DNA of 61,766 nucleotides, taken from NCBI GenBank assembly GCA_964607375.1, contig CAZSJY010000002.1, positions 1 through 61,766 of the forward strand, in the 5' to 3' direction. Source of the stretch: JACNLC01 sp964607375 (GTDB taxonomy: Bacteria > Fidelibacterota > Marinisomatia > SCGC-AAA003-L08 > JACNLC01). Of this stretch, positions 35,016 to 43,831 are shown one piece after another. The notes below the pieces were generated by a model. That model was not told the origin of the DNA and made no database searches. It saw only the letters and a list, made by a program, of their open reading frames with translations. The position numbers and the translations under genes are program-made. How positions within the stretch are numbered: the stretch's first letter is position 1; each line of letters begins with the position of its first letter.

Positions 35016-35167
35016 ATGTCTATCCAGCAACAGGCAAAAAGAAAGTATAGAAAAAAGTCAAACAAACAAAATTCTTAGGCAATTCTGTTAAACAACTTAA
35101 TATTAAATTCTCCAGTTATGATTGGAAAGAAATAGCTGGATTATCTAAATTTAAGTACATTATTTAG
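35016..35167 (+). CDS. Putative short gene with -1 frameshift site
   Basis: A strong AAGGAGG five bases before ATG 35016 opens a 20-codon frame (MSIQQQAKRKYRKK-SNKQNS) ending at TAG 35076. At 35051-35057 lies A-AAA-AAG in phase, the dnaX-type -1 slippery heptamer. Shifting there joins an open frame (VKQTKFLGNSVKQL to SKFKYII) ending at TAG 35165, 11 bases before oppF, for a 50-residue product. Either programmed frameshifting or a base missing or added in the six-A run would explain this. The family is unknown; the product is basic. Confidence 0.4.
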
Positions 35168-35178
35168 AGCAAATATTA

Positions 35179-36186
35179 GTGGAAAAATCAAAAGAAATTC
35201 TAATTGAAGTAAATGATTTGAAAAAGTACTTTCCTATTCGGAAGGGTTTCTTTTCTCAAATACAAGGTAATGTAAAAGCGGTTGATGGGGTATCCTTCAA
35301 TCTATATAAAGGGGAAACTCTTGGTTTGGTAGGCGAATCCGGTTGTGGTAAAACTACAACTGGGCGACTTATCCTGCGTTTACTCGAACCAACTGCTGGT
35401 TCAGTAAAATTTAAGGGTCAAGAATTAGTAGGATTAACCGAAAGAGAGTTGCGTTCACTTCGTCCTAAAATGCAGATAATATTCCAAGATCCCTTTAGCT
35501 CACTTAATCCAAGAATGACAGTTGGTAATATGCTAGCTGAAGCATTACGAGTCCACAAGATTGTTAATAGAGATCAAATCGAAAAAGAAGTTTTCAGATT
35601 ATTAGATTTGGTTGGATTACCTAAAGCTCATTCAAATCGTTATCCACATGAATTCTCCGGTGGCCAACGACAGAGAATTGGAATTGCTCGAGCATTATCA
35701 GTCAGACCGGAACTAATTATTTGCGATGAACCTGTTTCTGCATTGGATGTATCTATTCAAGCTCAGATTATCAACCTATTAAAAGAACTCCAAACTGAAT
35801 TTAATCTAACTTATTTATTTATTGCACACGATTTATCAGTTGTTGAATATATTTCCGATAGAGTGGCTGTAATGTATTTAGGTAAAATAACTGAATTAGC
35901 GGAATCTAAAGAGTTATACAGAAATACTCAACATCCTTATTCTAAAGCGTTATTATCGGCTGTTCCAGTACCCGATCCTAACAATAAATCTCGTAGAATC
36001 ATCTTGATGGGAGATGTTCCTAGTCCAGCAAATCCTCCTTCGGGGTGTCATTTTCACCCTCGATGTCCATTAGCAAACAATAATGGTGAGACTTTACTAG
36101 ATTGCACTCAAATTATACCCGAATTATTGGAGAAAATCGACAATCACTTTATCTCGTGCCACCAAGTAGAATCTAAAAAACCATAG
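35179..36186 (+). CDS. oppF: Oligopeptide/dipeptide ABC transporter ATP-binding protein (OppF/DppF type)
   Basis: The 335-residue ATPase has Walker A GESGCGKTT, Q-loop IFQDPFSSLNPRMTVG, signature FSGGQRQRIGIARAL, Walker B LIICDEPVSALD and the C-terminal oligopeptide/dipeptide transporter domain (PSPANPPSGCHFHPRCPLA), whose Cys-rich tail marks the Opp/Dpp group and may bind an Fe-S cluster. It powers peptide import at the inner membrane. The usual partners (OppA, B, C, D) are not next to it; upstream is a short ORF and downstream is mtaB. GTG start. Confidence 0.93.
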   Translation: MEKSKEILIEVNDLKKYFPIRKGFFSQIQGNVKAVDGVSFNLYKGETLGLVGESGCGKTTTGRLILRLLEPTAGSVKFKGQELVGLTERELRSLRPKMQIIFQDPFSSLNPRMTVGNMLAEALRVHKIVNRDQIEKEVFRLLDLVGLPKAHSNRYPHEFSGGQRQRIGIARALSVRPELIICDEPVSALDVSIQAQIINLLKELQTEFNLTYLFIAHDLSVVEYISDRVAVMYLGKITELAESKELYRNTQHPYSKALLSAVPVPDPNNKSRRIILMGDVPSPANPPSGCHFHPRCPLANNNGETLLDCTQIIPELLEKIDNHFISCHQVESKKP

Positions 36187-36266
36187 ATAGAGAATGCACA
36201 GGATATAGGAATAGCAGATTGACGAAAAGACAAAAAGACTAAATTCGTTTATTAGGTGCTTTCTTT

Positions 36267-37586
36267 GTGATAAATAAAAATTACAAAATTCAAACAGTTA
36301 GTTTTTATACTTTAGGATGTAAATTAAATCAAGCCGAAACGAATTCCCTTAGAACTCGATTTGTAGAGAAAGGTTATAAAGTAGTTCAATTTAAAACTCC
36401 AGCAGATTTAACCATTATCAATACTTGCACAGTTACCAATTCTGCAGATAGTAAAAGTCGGCAAATCATCCGAAATGCTATTAAATCTTCTCCTAGCGGA
36501 AGGATTATCGTAGTAGGTTGTTATTCTCAAGTCAACCCGAAAGAGCTGAGAAATATCGAAGGTGTTGATATGATTTTAGGAACTCACGAAAAGTACAAAA
36601 TATTCGATTTCCTAAACGAATTAGATGAAGGGAAATTGAATGAACCTTTAATTTATGTTGGTGATTCAGATGAGATTGAATCATACGATGAAACTCCGTT
36701 TATTTCGTCAACGGGGAGAACTCGAGCTTTCCTAAAAGTCCAAGAAGGATGTGATTACTTTTGTAGCTATTGCATCATTCCGTTTGCTCGAGGAAGAGCA
36801 AGAAGCAGAAAATTGAATGATTGTGTTAACGAATCTAAAAAGTTTGTTGACCAGGGATACAAAGAGGTTATTCTTACAGGAATTAATATCGGAACTTGGA
36901 ATGAAAATTCTCTGCGAATTAGTGATTTACTTGACAAGTTAAGCCAAATCAATGGACTCAGCAGAATTAGAGTTAGCTCCATTGAACCAAATACGGTTAC
37001 TACTGATTTACTCCATTTAGTTAATGAAAGGAAGAATATCTGTAATCATCTCCATATTCCTTTGCAAAGTGGATCAAACACTGTTTTAGAACGAATGGGG
37101 AGGAAATATAGAATTGATGAGTACATCCAGCTTTGTGATAGAATACAAAACATAGTTCCAAATATTGGATTGGGTACAGATATAATAACTGGTTTTCCTG
37201 GTGAGTCTGATAAAGAATTCCAGGAAACTATGGATTTTATTTCAAAATTCCCATTTTCATATCTTCATATTTTTAGGTATTCTGAGCGAAATGGAACTGT
37301 TGCATCTAAAATGCCATTCAAAATCGACCAAGAGTTAAAAAAGAAAAGAAGTAAGATCTTACATGAAATAGGGAAGAAGAAAAAGACTTCTTATGCTGAT
37401 AAATTCCAAAACTCTACACAAGAAGTTTTATTCGAAATGAGTAAAAATGGTTTTTCAACGGGAATGACTTCAAATTATATTCGTATTGGAGTATCATCAA
37501 GTCGTAACTTTACCAACACAATTCAATCAGTAAAATTGATTGAAAATTCGGAGTCATTCATAAAAGGGGAGATTATTTCAAAATGA
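36267..37586 (+). CDS. mtaB: tRNA t6A37 methylthiotransferase MtaB
   Basis: The 439-residue protein has the UPF0004 N-terminal domain with GCKLNQAETNS (the Asn-Gln-Ala-Glu form that marks MtaB rather than MiaB), NTCTVTN and GCYSQ, then the radical-SAM triad C162-DYF-C166-SY-C169 and a TRAM-like tail. It converts t6A37 to ms2t6A in tRNAs reading ANN codons; TsaD, which helps make t6A, is encoded at 48291. Start is GTG. Its stop overlaps purN by four bases. Confidence 0.92.
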   Translation: MINKNYKIQTVSFYTLGCKLNQAETNSLRTRFVEKGYKVVQFKTPADLTIINTCTVTNSADSKSRQIIRNAIKSSPSGRIIVVGCYSQVNPKELRNIEGVDMILGTHEKYKIFDFLNELDEGKLNEPLIYVGDSDEIESYDETPFISSTGRTRAFLKVQEGCDYFCSYCIIPFARGRARSRKLNDCVNESKKFVDQGYKEVILTGINIGTWNENSLRISDLLDKLSQINGLSRIRVSSIEPNTVTTDLLHLVNERKNICNHLHIPLQSGSNTVLERMGRKYRIDEYIQLCDRIQNIVPNIGLGTDIITGFPGESDKEFQETMDFISKFPFSYLHIFRYSERNGTVASKMPFKIDQELKKKRSKILHEIGKKKKTSYADKFQNSTQEVLFEMSKNGFSTGMTSNYIRIGVSSSRNFTNTIQSVKLIENSESFIKGEIISK

Positions 37587-38236
37587 GTGAATATTTCACT
37601 CGAAAAAATAAGAAACGAATCGTAATTTTTGCATCCGGTGGAGGGTCAAATTTCAAGTCCATCCACGCAAAAATTAAAGAAGGATTTATACAAGCTGAAG
37701 TAGTTTTAGTTGTCAGTAATAATCCGAAATGTGGTGCAATCGAGTATGCCAAATTGAACGGGATAACAACATTGATTTTGAATTCAATTAGATATCCCGA
37801 AAACAAAACGCGTAAAGAAATTTTATCTAGAGGATTGCTGAAATCGAAATGTGATTTGATTGTATTAGCCGGATATATGAAATTGATCCCAAAAGAAATC
37901 GTGAGAGAATATTCAGGTAAAATTATCAATATTCATCCTGCATTATTACCTGCTTTCGGTGGTAAAGGATTTTACGGGATGAATGTGCATAAAGCAGTAA
38001 TAAAATCTGGAGCTAAGTATTCTGGACCTACAGTTCATTTTGTCGATGAAGAATATGATAAAGGTTCGATAATAGCTCAGAAAATTGTTTCGGTTAATTC
38101 CGATGATACTCCTGAGGATTTAGCAAAACGAGTTCTTGTAGAAGAACATCAGATATATCCTGAAGTAGTTAAGGCATATTGTGAAAACAGAATTATGTTT
38201 AGTAAAAGTAAAACACCATGGATTGAGGAAATTTAA
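37583..38236 (+). CDS. purN: Phosphoribosylglycinamide formyltransferase
   Basis: The 217-residue enzyme has FASGGGSNFKSI (GAR phosphate loop), NIHPALLPAFGGKG (catalytic Asn and His) and TVHFVDEEYDKGSII (catalytic Asp). It formylates GAR with 10-formyl-THF in the third step of purine synthesis. It sits between mtaB, overlapping by four bases, and purH, which starts at the next base after its stop. Confidence 0.95.
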   Translation: MSEYFTRKNKKRIVIFASGGGSNFKSIHAKIKEGFIQAEVVLVVSNNPKCGAIEYAKLNGITTLILNSIRYPENKTRKEILSRGLLKSKCDLIVLAGYMKLIPKEIVREYSGKIINIHPALLPAFGGKGFYGMNVHKAVIKSGAKYSGPTVHFVDEEYDKGSIIAQKIVSVNSDDTPEDLAKRVLVEEHQIYPEVVKAYCENRIMFSKSKTPWIEEI

Positions 38237-39766
38237 GTGATAAAAAGAGCATTATTAAGTGTTTGGTTTAAAGATGGGATTGTTGAATTAGGAGAATTTC
38301 TTTCCAACTATGGAGTGGAATTGATTTCAACTGGAGGTACAAAAAAAGCACTAGAAGATGCAGGTTTGGATGTTACTCCAGTTTCTGACCTAACTGGTGC
38401 AGATTCTGTGATGGATGGTCGGGTTAAAACACTCGATCCCAAAATATTTGGTGGAATTTTAGCAGATAGAGAAAATGAATCTCATCTGTTTGATTTGAAA
38501 AATATTGGAGGTGAACAAATTGATTTAGTTGTTGTCAATTTTTATCCGTTTGTTCAAGAAGCTGTTGAGAAAGGTTTGGATTTCAGAAAAGCCATTGAGT
38601 TTATTGATATTGGTGGTCCATCGATGATTCGTGCTGCTGCTAAAAATTACCATTCAGTTATTCCATTGTGTGATCCGAAACTCTATAATGAGTTTATGAA
38701 AGACTATTCGGAAAATAACGGTCAAATTCCATTAAATATAAGACGGAATTATGCGATGTCTGTATTTTCCTTAACTTCAAAGTATGAAGCTGATATTTTT
38801 AATTATTTTGCACAAGATAATCAAAATTTATCTCAAGATGTAAGTATAAATTTGCAAAAATCTTTAGAATTGAGATACGGAGAAAATCCTCATCAAAAAG
38901 CTGCTTTTTATCTACCCCTTGGGAGTAAAGTACCTTGGGTTCAACATCATGGTAAAGTGCTTTCATTCAATAATTATGCTGATATGGAATCTGCAATAGC
39001 AATTGCGTTAGAATTTGATCAACCAGCTTGTAGTATTATCAAACATGCAAATCCTTGTGGGTTTGGAATCGGTGTATCACTTAAGGAAGCATATCTTAGG
39101 GCAGTTACTACGGATCCGGTTAGTTATTTTGGCGGAATCGTAGGGTTCAATTCTGAAGTTGATGAGGAAACTGCAATAGAATTAGCTAAACCATTTTTAG
39201 AATGTATTGTAGCACCATCTTTTTCTGAGGAAGCAAAGAATATTCTTCAGAAGAAAAAAAATCTTAGAATAATCACTATCACTCCAAATTATCAACCGGA
39301 CAAGTTTCGAATTAAATCTGTCGCAGGTGGATATTTATATCAGCAACAAGACTCAGATCAGAGTGAGTTAGGTAACCTTTCACCTGTAACTAATCGTAAA
39401 CCAACAAACTCAGAATTGACTGCAATGAAATTAGGCTGGTCATTGGTTAGATTTGTTAAGTCAAATGCGATTGTATTTGCAAATGAACATCAGCTTCTCG
39501 GAGTTGGAGCAGGTCAGATGTCAAGAGTGGATTCAGTCAAAATAGCAATTAGAAAAGCGAAAGAAGCAAGATTAAGTTTAGAAAATGCAATTGTAGCATC
39601 GGATGCTTTTTTTCCTTTTTCAGATAGTCTTGAACTCGTAAGTGAAGTTGGAATATCAGCAGTTATCCAACCAGGTGGCTCCATCAAGGATGCTGATGTA
39701 ATTAAAAAAGCCGATGAATTGAATTTATCGATGTGTTTTACTGGAATTAGACATTTTTATCATTAG
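38237..39766 (+). CDS. purH: Bifunctional AICAR formyltransferase / IMP cyclohydrolase
   Basis: The 509-residue protein has the N-terminal MGS-like cyclohydrolase domain (LISTGGTKKALEDAGLDV, SVMDGRVKTLDPKIFGGIL, DIGGPSMIRAAAKN) and the C-terminal transformylase domain (LRYGENPHQKAAFY, IIKHANPCGFG, VASDAFFPF). It carries out the last two steps to IMP. GTG start, directly abutting purN. The mreB gene starts nine bases downstream. Confidence 0.96.
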   Translation: MIKRALLSVWFKDGIVELGEFLSNYGVELISTGGTKKALEDAGLDVTPVSDLTGADSVMDGRVKTLDPKIFGGILADRENESHLFDLKNIGGEQIDLVVVNFYPFVQEAVEKGLDFRKAIEFIDIGGPSMIRAAAKNYHSVIPLCDPKLYNEFMKDYSENNGQIPLNIRRNYAMSVFSLTSKYEADIFNYFAQDNQNLSQDVSINLQKSLELRYGENPHQKAAFYLPLGSKVPWVQHHGKVLSFNNYADMESAIAIALEFDQPACSIIKHANPCGFGIGVSLKEAYLRAVTTDPVSYFGGIVGFNSEVDEETAIELAKPFLECIVAPSFSEEAKNILQKKKNLRIITITPNYQPDKFRIKSVAGGYLYQQQDSDQSELGNLSPVTNRKPTNSELTAMKLGWSLVRFVKSNAIVFANEHQLLGVGAGQMSRVDSVKIAIRKAKEARLSLENAIVASDAFFPFSDSLELVSEVGISAVIQPGGSIKDADVIKKADELNLSMCFTGIRHFYH

Positions 39767-39774
39767 GAAAAATT

Positions 39775-40794
39775 ATGGCAAATATATCTCCAATCTCAAA
39801 ATTAACAAGTACTGATATCGCAATTGATCTTGGGACTGCGAATACTTTAATTTGGGTTAAAGACAGAGGTATCGTTATTGACGAGCCATCAATTGTAGCT
39901 AAAAGTGTAATTGATGGCAAAGTGTTTACCGTAGGAAACGAAGCTAATGCAATGGTTGGGAAAACTCACCACGATATTCAAACTGTAAGACCCCTTAAAG
40001 ATGGTGTAATTGCTGATTTCAAAATGGCAGATGGAATGTTGCACGGATTTATTCGTAAAATGAAACTGAGTAGAATATCTCGACCTAGAATGGTGATTTG
40101 CATACCGTCTGGTGTAACAGATGTTGAACGACGAGCTGTTCGGGATTCTGCTGAAAGAGCAAATGCAAGTGAAGTATATTTAATAGAAGAACCAATGGCA
40201 GCAGCAGTTGGAATTGGTATTGATATCAGTAAACCTGTAGGAAATATGATTGTTGATATAGGAGGTGGAACAACAGAAATTGCAGTTATTTCACTAAATG
40301 GTATAGTGGTAAAAGAAGCTGTTAGAATTGCTGGAGACGAGCAAGACGAAGCAATTATTGATTGGTTCAAAAATGAACACAAACTAGAAATAGGTCAAAG
40401 AACTGCGGAAACTATTAAGTGCAAAGTTGGATCTGCTATTAGAGAGAAAGGAACAAAAATTGCAGTAAAAGGTCGCGATATGGTTTCTGGAATCCCAAAA
40501 ACAATTGAGATTTCTTCAGATGAAATTCGGCAAGCTCTAACTGATACGATTTTCCAAATAACAACAGCTATTAAACACGCATTGGAGCGAACACCACCTG
40601 AATTATCTTCAGATATTATAGATTTTGGAATTATCTTGACTGGCGGTGGAGCTTTGTTAAGTGGTTTGGATCAGCATATCAGAAATAAAACCGGATTACC
40701 AGTTCATGTAGCAGAAGAACCACTACATTCTGTAGTTAAAGGGACGGGGAAAGTTTTAGAAGATATTAAGCGGTATAAAGGAATTCTAATTTAA
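39775..40794 (+). CDS. mreB: Rod shape-determining protein MreB
   Basis: The 339-residue actin-like protein has phosphate-1 loop AIDLGTANTLIW, IEEPMAAAVGIG, phosphate-2 VDIGGGTTEIAVIS and adenosine motif LTGGGALLSGLD. The N-terminal stretch before the fold (ISPISKLTS) replaces a long amphipathic helix. It forms filaments that guide the elongasome. First of five rod genes in a row (mreB, mreC, mreD, mrdA, rodA). Confidence 0.96.
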   Translation: MANISPISKLTSTDIAIDLGTANTLIWVKDRGIVIDEPSIVAKSVIDGKVFTVGNEANAMVGKTHHDIQTVRPLKDGVIADFKMADGMLHGFIRKMKLSRISRPRMVICIPSGVTDVERRAVRDSAERANASEVYLIEEPMAAAVGIGIDISKPVGNMIVDIGGGTTEIAVISLNGIVVKEAVRIAGDEQDEAIIDWFKNEHKLEIGQRTAETIKCKVGSAIREKGTKIAVKGRDMVSGIPKTIEISSDEIRQALTDTIFQITTAIKHALERTPPELSSDIIDFGIILTGGGALLSGLDQHIRNKTGLPVHVAEEPLHSVVKGTGKVLEDIKRYKGILI

Positions 40795-40798
40795 CAGA

Positions 40799-41575
40799 AT
40801 GAAACTTTCAAGTTTCGGTTACCCTCATAAAGACAGTATCGTTTTGTTTATTGCGATAATTGTTTCACTAATTTTATTTTTTTCAAATTCTTCATCAGGT
40901 GTTCGAGAAGTTCAAGCTGATATTTCCGACATAGTAGAAATAGCACTAAGTCCCCAAAAGTGGTATAAAGATATTTTAAAAGTTAAGAAGCAAAACCAAG
41001 TTCTCGCAGAACAAGTAACACAATTAACTTTACTCAATCAACGACTACTGCACTTTGAATTTGAGAATAACCATTTAAGAAATATGCTTGCCTTTGCAAA
41101 ATCATTACCTTTAAGCTTGAAACCTGCAAATGTAGTAAATCATCGTTTCGCTTCTTCTGTTCAAACTATAACTATTGATATTGGAAAGTTAGATCAACTT
41201 GTGCCAAACTTGGCTGTTATTGATATGAATGGATTACTAGGTAAAACGATTTCCATTGGAGAAAGTGCTTCAAATGTTCAGTTAATATCAGACAAAAATT
41301 TTAGAGTTTCAATTAGAGTTGGGGAAAATAGAACTTTAGGAATATTCCATCCAACACAAGGAAACTATGGAGTACTTTCAGGAATACCTAAGAGTACTAA
41401 TATCAAAATTGGGGATGATGTGGTTACATCAGGAATTTCTGATATTTACCCTCCAAATATTCCGGTAGCAAAAGTCATTTCTGTCAGTATTGAGGAAATT
41501 GAAGTATTTCTGAATGTTATTGTTAAATTAAATACAACTTTAAACAAGTTAGGTTATGTTTTTGTAATTCAATGA
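40799..41575 (+). CDS. mreC: Rod shape-determining protein MreC
   Basis: The 258-residue protein has one N-terminal transmembrane helix (SIVLFIAIIVSLILFFSNSS), a coiled coil (about 60-100; KKQNQVLAEQVTQLTLLNQR) and the two-domain beta-barrel body with VVNHRFASSVQTITIDIG, GLLGKTISIGESASNVQLISD and GDDVVTSGISDIYPPNIPVA. It links MreB to PBP2 and RodA in the periplasm. Its stop overlaps mreD by four bases. Confidence 0.94.
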   Translation: MKLSSFGYPHKDSIVLFIAIIVSLILFFSNSSSGVREVQADISDIVEIALSPQKWYKDILKVKKQNQVLAEQVTQLTLLNQRLLHFEFENNHLRNMLAFAKSLPLSLKPANVVNHRFASSVQTITIDIGKLDQLVPNLAVIDMNGLLGKTISIGESASNVQLISDKNFRVSIRVGENRTLGIFHPTQGNYGVLSGIPKSTNIKIGDDVVTSGISDIYPPNIPVAKVISVSIEEIEVFLNVIVKLNTTLNKLGYVFVIQ

Positions 41576-42057
41576 AATTAAAATCATATTTTAGATTATT
41601 TATACTTTTGATTATCACTACAGTTCTACAAGGGATATTTCCTGCTTTTTCGATAAGTGGAACTCTGATTACTCCGGATCTATTTCTTCTATTTTTGACT
41701 TATATAGCACTCAAACATGGAAGGTTTAGCTCAGTAACATTCGGGTTCAGCTTAGGATTAATTCAGGATTTCACTACTCAAATTGAGTTATTAGGAACAT
41801 TTAGTTTTGTTAAATCTATTGCTGGTTATGTATTGGGGACAATCTATAATTATGAAAGGATTTGGTCAAAACAAATTAGATGGTTAATAATAGTGTCTGC
41901 ATATTTCATGCACTTTTCAATATTGTACTTTGTAAAATTGAATGGAAGTTCAGTAACTGTTTTCCAAGGAGTATTATTGGTTTCTATACATTCTACAATT
42001 AATCTAATTTTGTTGTATTTATTGAACAAAATTCTGTTTGATTCAAAATTAGTATAG
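41572..42057 (+). CDS. mreD: Rod shape-determining protein MreD
   Basis: The 161-residue membrane protein has about five hydrophobic helices and the MreD-like block TPDLFLLFLTYIALKHGRF followed by GFSLGLIQDF. Position between mreC and mrdA confirms the call in a poorly conserved family. It is a partner of MreC in the elongasome. Confidence 0.9.
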   Translation: MKLKSYFRLFILLIITTVLQGIFPAFSISGTLITPDLFLLFLTYIALKHGRFSSVTFGFSLGLIQDFTTQIELLGTFSFVKSIAGYVLGTIYNYERIWSKQIRWLIIVSAYFMHFSILYFVKLNGSSVTVFQGVLLVSIHSTINLILLYLLNKILFDSKLV

Positions 42058-42058
42058 T

Positions 42059-43831
42059 ATGGTTCGTAGTTATACTCAGGTTCCTCGAAGGAGAAAGACC
42101 GCGCTATTGACTATAGTTGCTATATCTTTTATCATTTTGTTTTATCGTTTTTACGATCTTCAAGTAAGACAATTTGATGAGAATTTTAACAGAGCTAGAG
42201 CAAATAGTATTCGTGAAATTAGCATAACTGCTCCTCGTGGGATAATTTACGATAGGAATGGAATTCCATTAGTTGATAATCGACCAACTTTTGATTTAAA
42301 AGTAATTCCAGTTGATGTAACAGATACTTTTGATTACAGCTTGTTATCGAAATCTATTAATTTCACTAAAGAGGAATTGCAGGCTAAGATAGCAGAAGCA
42401 AAACGAACAATAGCTAGTTTTCATCCAATGTTACTTAAACGACATGTAGATTTTGAAACAATGTCAATACTTGAAGAAAATAGACTCAAATTACCCGGAT
42501 TAATGTTTTCAAGGTTGCCTGCTCGAATTTATCCAAGTGAAGTAAGAATGACTCATGCTCTTGGTTATTTACGAACTGTTACAGAAAATATTATTTCAAA
42601 ATCTGATAAACATCTAAACTATAAATTGGATGATGTTTATGGAGCTTCAGGGCTGGAAAAGATTTACGAAAATAGTTTACGAGGGAAAGACGGATTGGAA
42701 TACCATTTAGTAGATAGTTATGGTCGTGATAGAGGATTAACTTCATACGAAAATAATCAATCAATCATTCCAGGTCATGAATTACACTTGACAATTGATG
42801 CTAGGATACAACTTCTATCCGAAAATCTACTTAGGGGGAAAAAAGGCGGAATAATATGTTGCGATCCTATAAGCGGAGAAGTTCTCTCTTTTGTCAGTAT
42901 GCCAGATTACGACTTAACATCATTTGTTGGACCTATACCAAATGAGCTTTGGAATGATTGGAATGCAAATCCTGAAATACCGTTGATGAATCGAATACTA
43001 AACGGTACATATCCTCCGGGTTCTTCATTCAAATTACTGTCATCAATCTATGCACTGGAAACAGAATTGGTGGATAAAAATTGGAAAGTAAATTGTACAG
43101 GAGCATATCGATTTGGTAACAGATATTATCATTGTTGGAATCCAGCAGGTCATGGTGCAGTAAATTTAAAAGAAGCAATTAAATATTCTTGCAATATCTA
43201 CTTTTATCAATTGATACAGCAGATATCATTTGAAAATTGGTCATCTACTATCAAACAATTTGGATTTGGTAACCGTACAAACATTGATTTACCTTCTGAA
43301 GCAAAAGGTATTGTTCCAACTAAGGAATATATGGACAATAAATACACAAGCAGAGGTTGGGCGTTTGGAAATTTGTTAAGTTTTGTTATTGGACAGGGTG
43401 ATGTGTTAGTAACTCCTGTTCAAATGGTACAAATGATCAATCTTATTGCAACAAGTGGCCAAACTTATTCACCTCATCTAAATAGAAGTTGTCAAAAGAA
43501 ACCAGTTGCTCTTTCTTATAAATCTTCGACTTGGAAATATATTAAAGAAGCAATGTACGATGTTGTAAATGGAGAAAATGGAACAGGAAAGAATGCTAGA
43601 ATTACAGAAAATGGTATTGCATTTGGAAAAACAGGAACTGCTCAAAATCCACATGGTGAAGATCACTCGTGGTTTACAGGATATGTAAAAGCATATAACG
43701 GTAAAATGATGAGTTTAGCTATTCTTGTAGAAAACGGAGGAAAAGGTTCTAAAACTGCTGCTCCTATTGCGAAGGAGTTGTTTCAGTTATTTGCAGATAT
43801 CCAAAAGAATAGTGAATTAAATGTTCAGTAA
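42059..43831 (+). CDS. mrdA: Penicillin-binding protein 2 (elongation transpeptidase)
   Basis: The 590-residue protein has an N-terminal transmembrane helix, a PBP dimerisation domain (APRGIIYDRNGIPLVDN, IYPSEVRMTHALGYL, GASGLEKIYENSLRGKDG) and the transpeptidase domain with S322-S-F-K325 (in YPPGSSFK), SCN (KYSCNIYFYQ) and KTGTAQNP. It crosslinks peptidoglycan during elongation and is the target of mecillinam in E. coli. It overlaps the rodA start by 11 bases. Confidence 0.95.
   Translation: MVRSYTQVPRRRKTALLTIVAISFIILFYRFYDLQVRQFDENFNRARANSIREISITAPRGIIYDRNGIPLVDNRPTFDLKVIPVDVTDTFDYSLLSKSINFTKEELQAKIAEAKRTIASFHPMLLKRHVDFETMSILEENRLKLPGLMFSRLPARIYPSEVRMTHALGYLRTVTENIISKSDKHLNYKLDDVYGASGLEKIYENSLRGKDGLEYHLVDSYGRDRGLTSYENNQSIIPGHELHLTIDARIQLLSENLLRGKKGGIICCDPISGEVLSFVSMPDYDLTSFVGPIPNELWNDWNANPEIPLMNRILNGTYPPGSSFKLLSSIYALETELVDKNWKVNCTGAYRFGNRYYHCWNPAGHGAVNLKEAIKYSCNIYFYQLIQQISFENWSSTIKQFGFGNRTNIDLPSEAKGIVPTKEYMDNKYTSRGWAFGNLLSFVIGQGDVLVTPVQMVQMINLIATSGQTYSPHLNRSCQKKPVALSYKSSTWKYIKEAMYDVVNGENGTGKNARITENGIAFGKTGTAQNPHGEDHSWFTGYVKAYNGKMMSLAILVENGGKGSKTAAPIAKELFQLFADIQKNSELNVQ

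Noticed and set aside
34860..35078. A GTG-started frame through TGA 34965 into the short gene as a third selenoprotein
   Set aside because: The sequence before the TGA does not look like protein, has no Cys-type redox context, and the strong ribosome-binding site at 35004 marks a later start.
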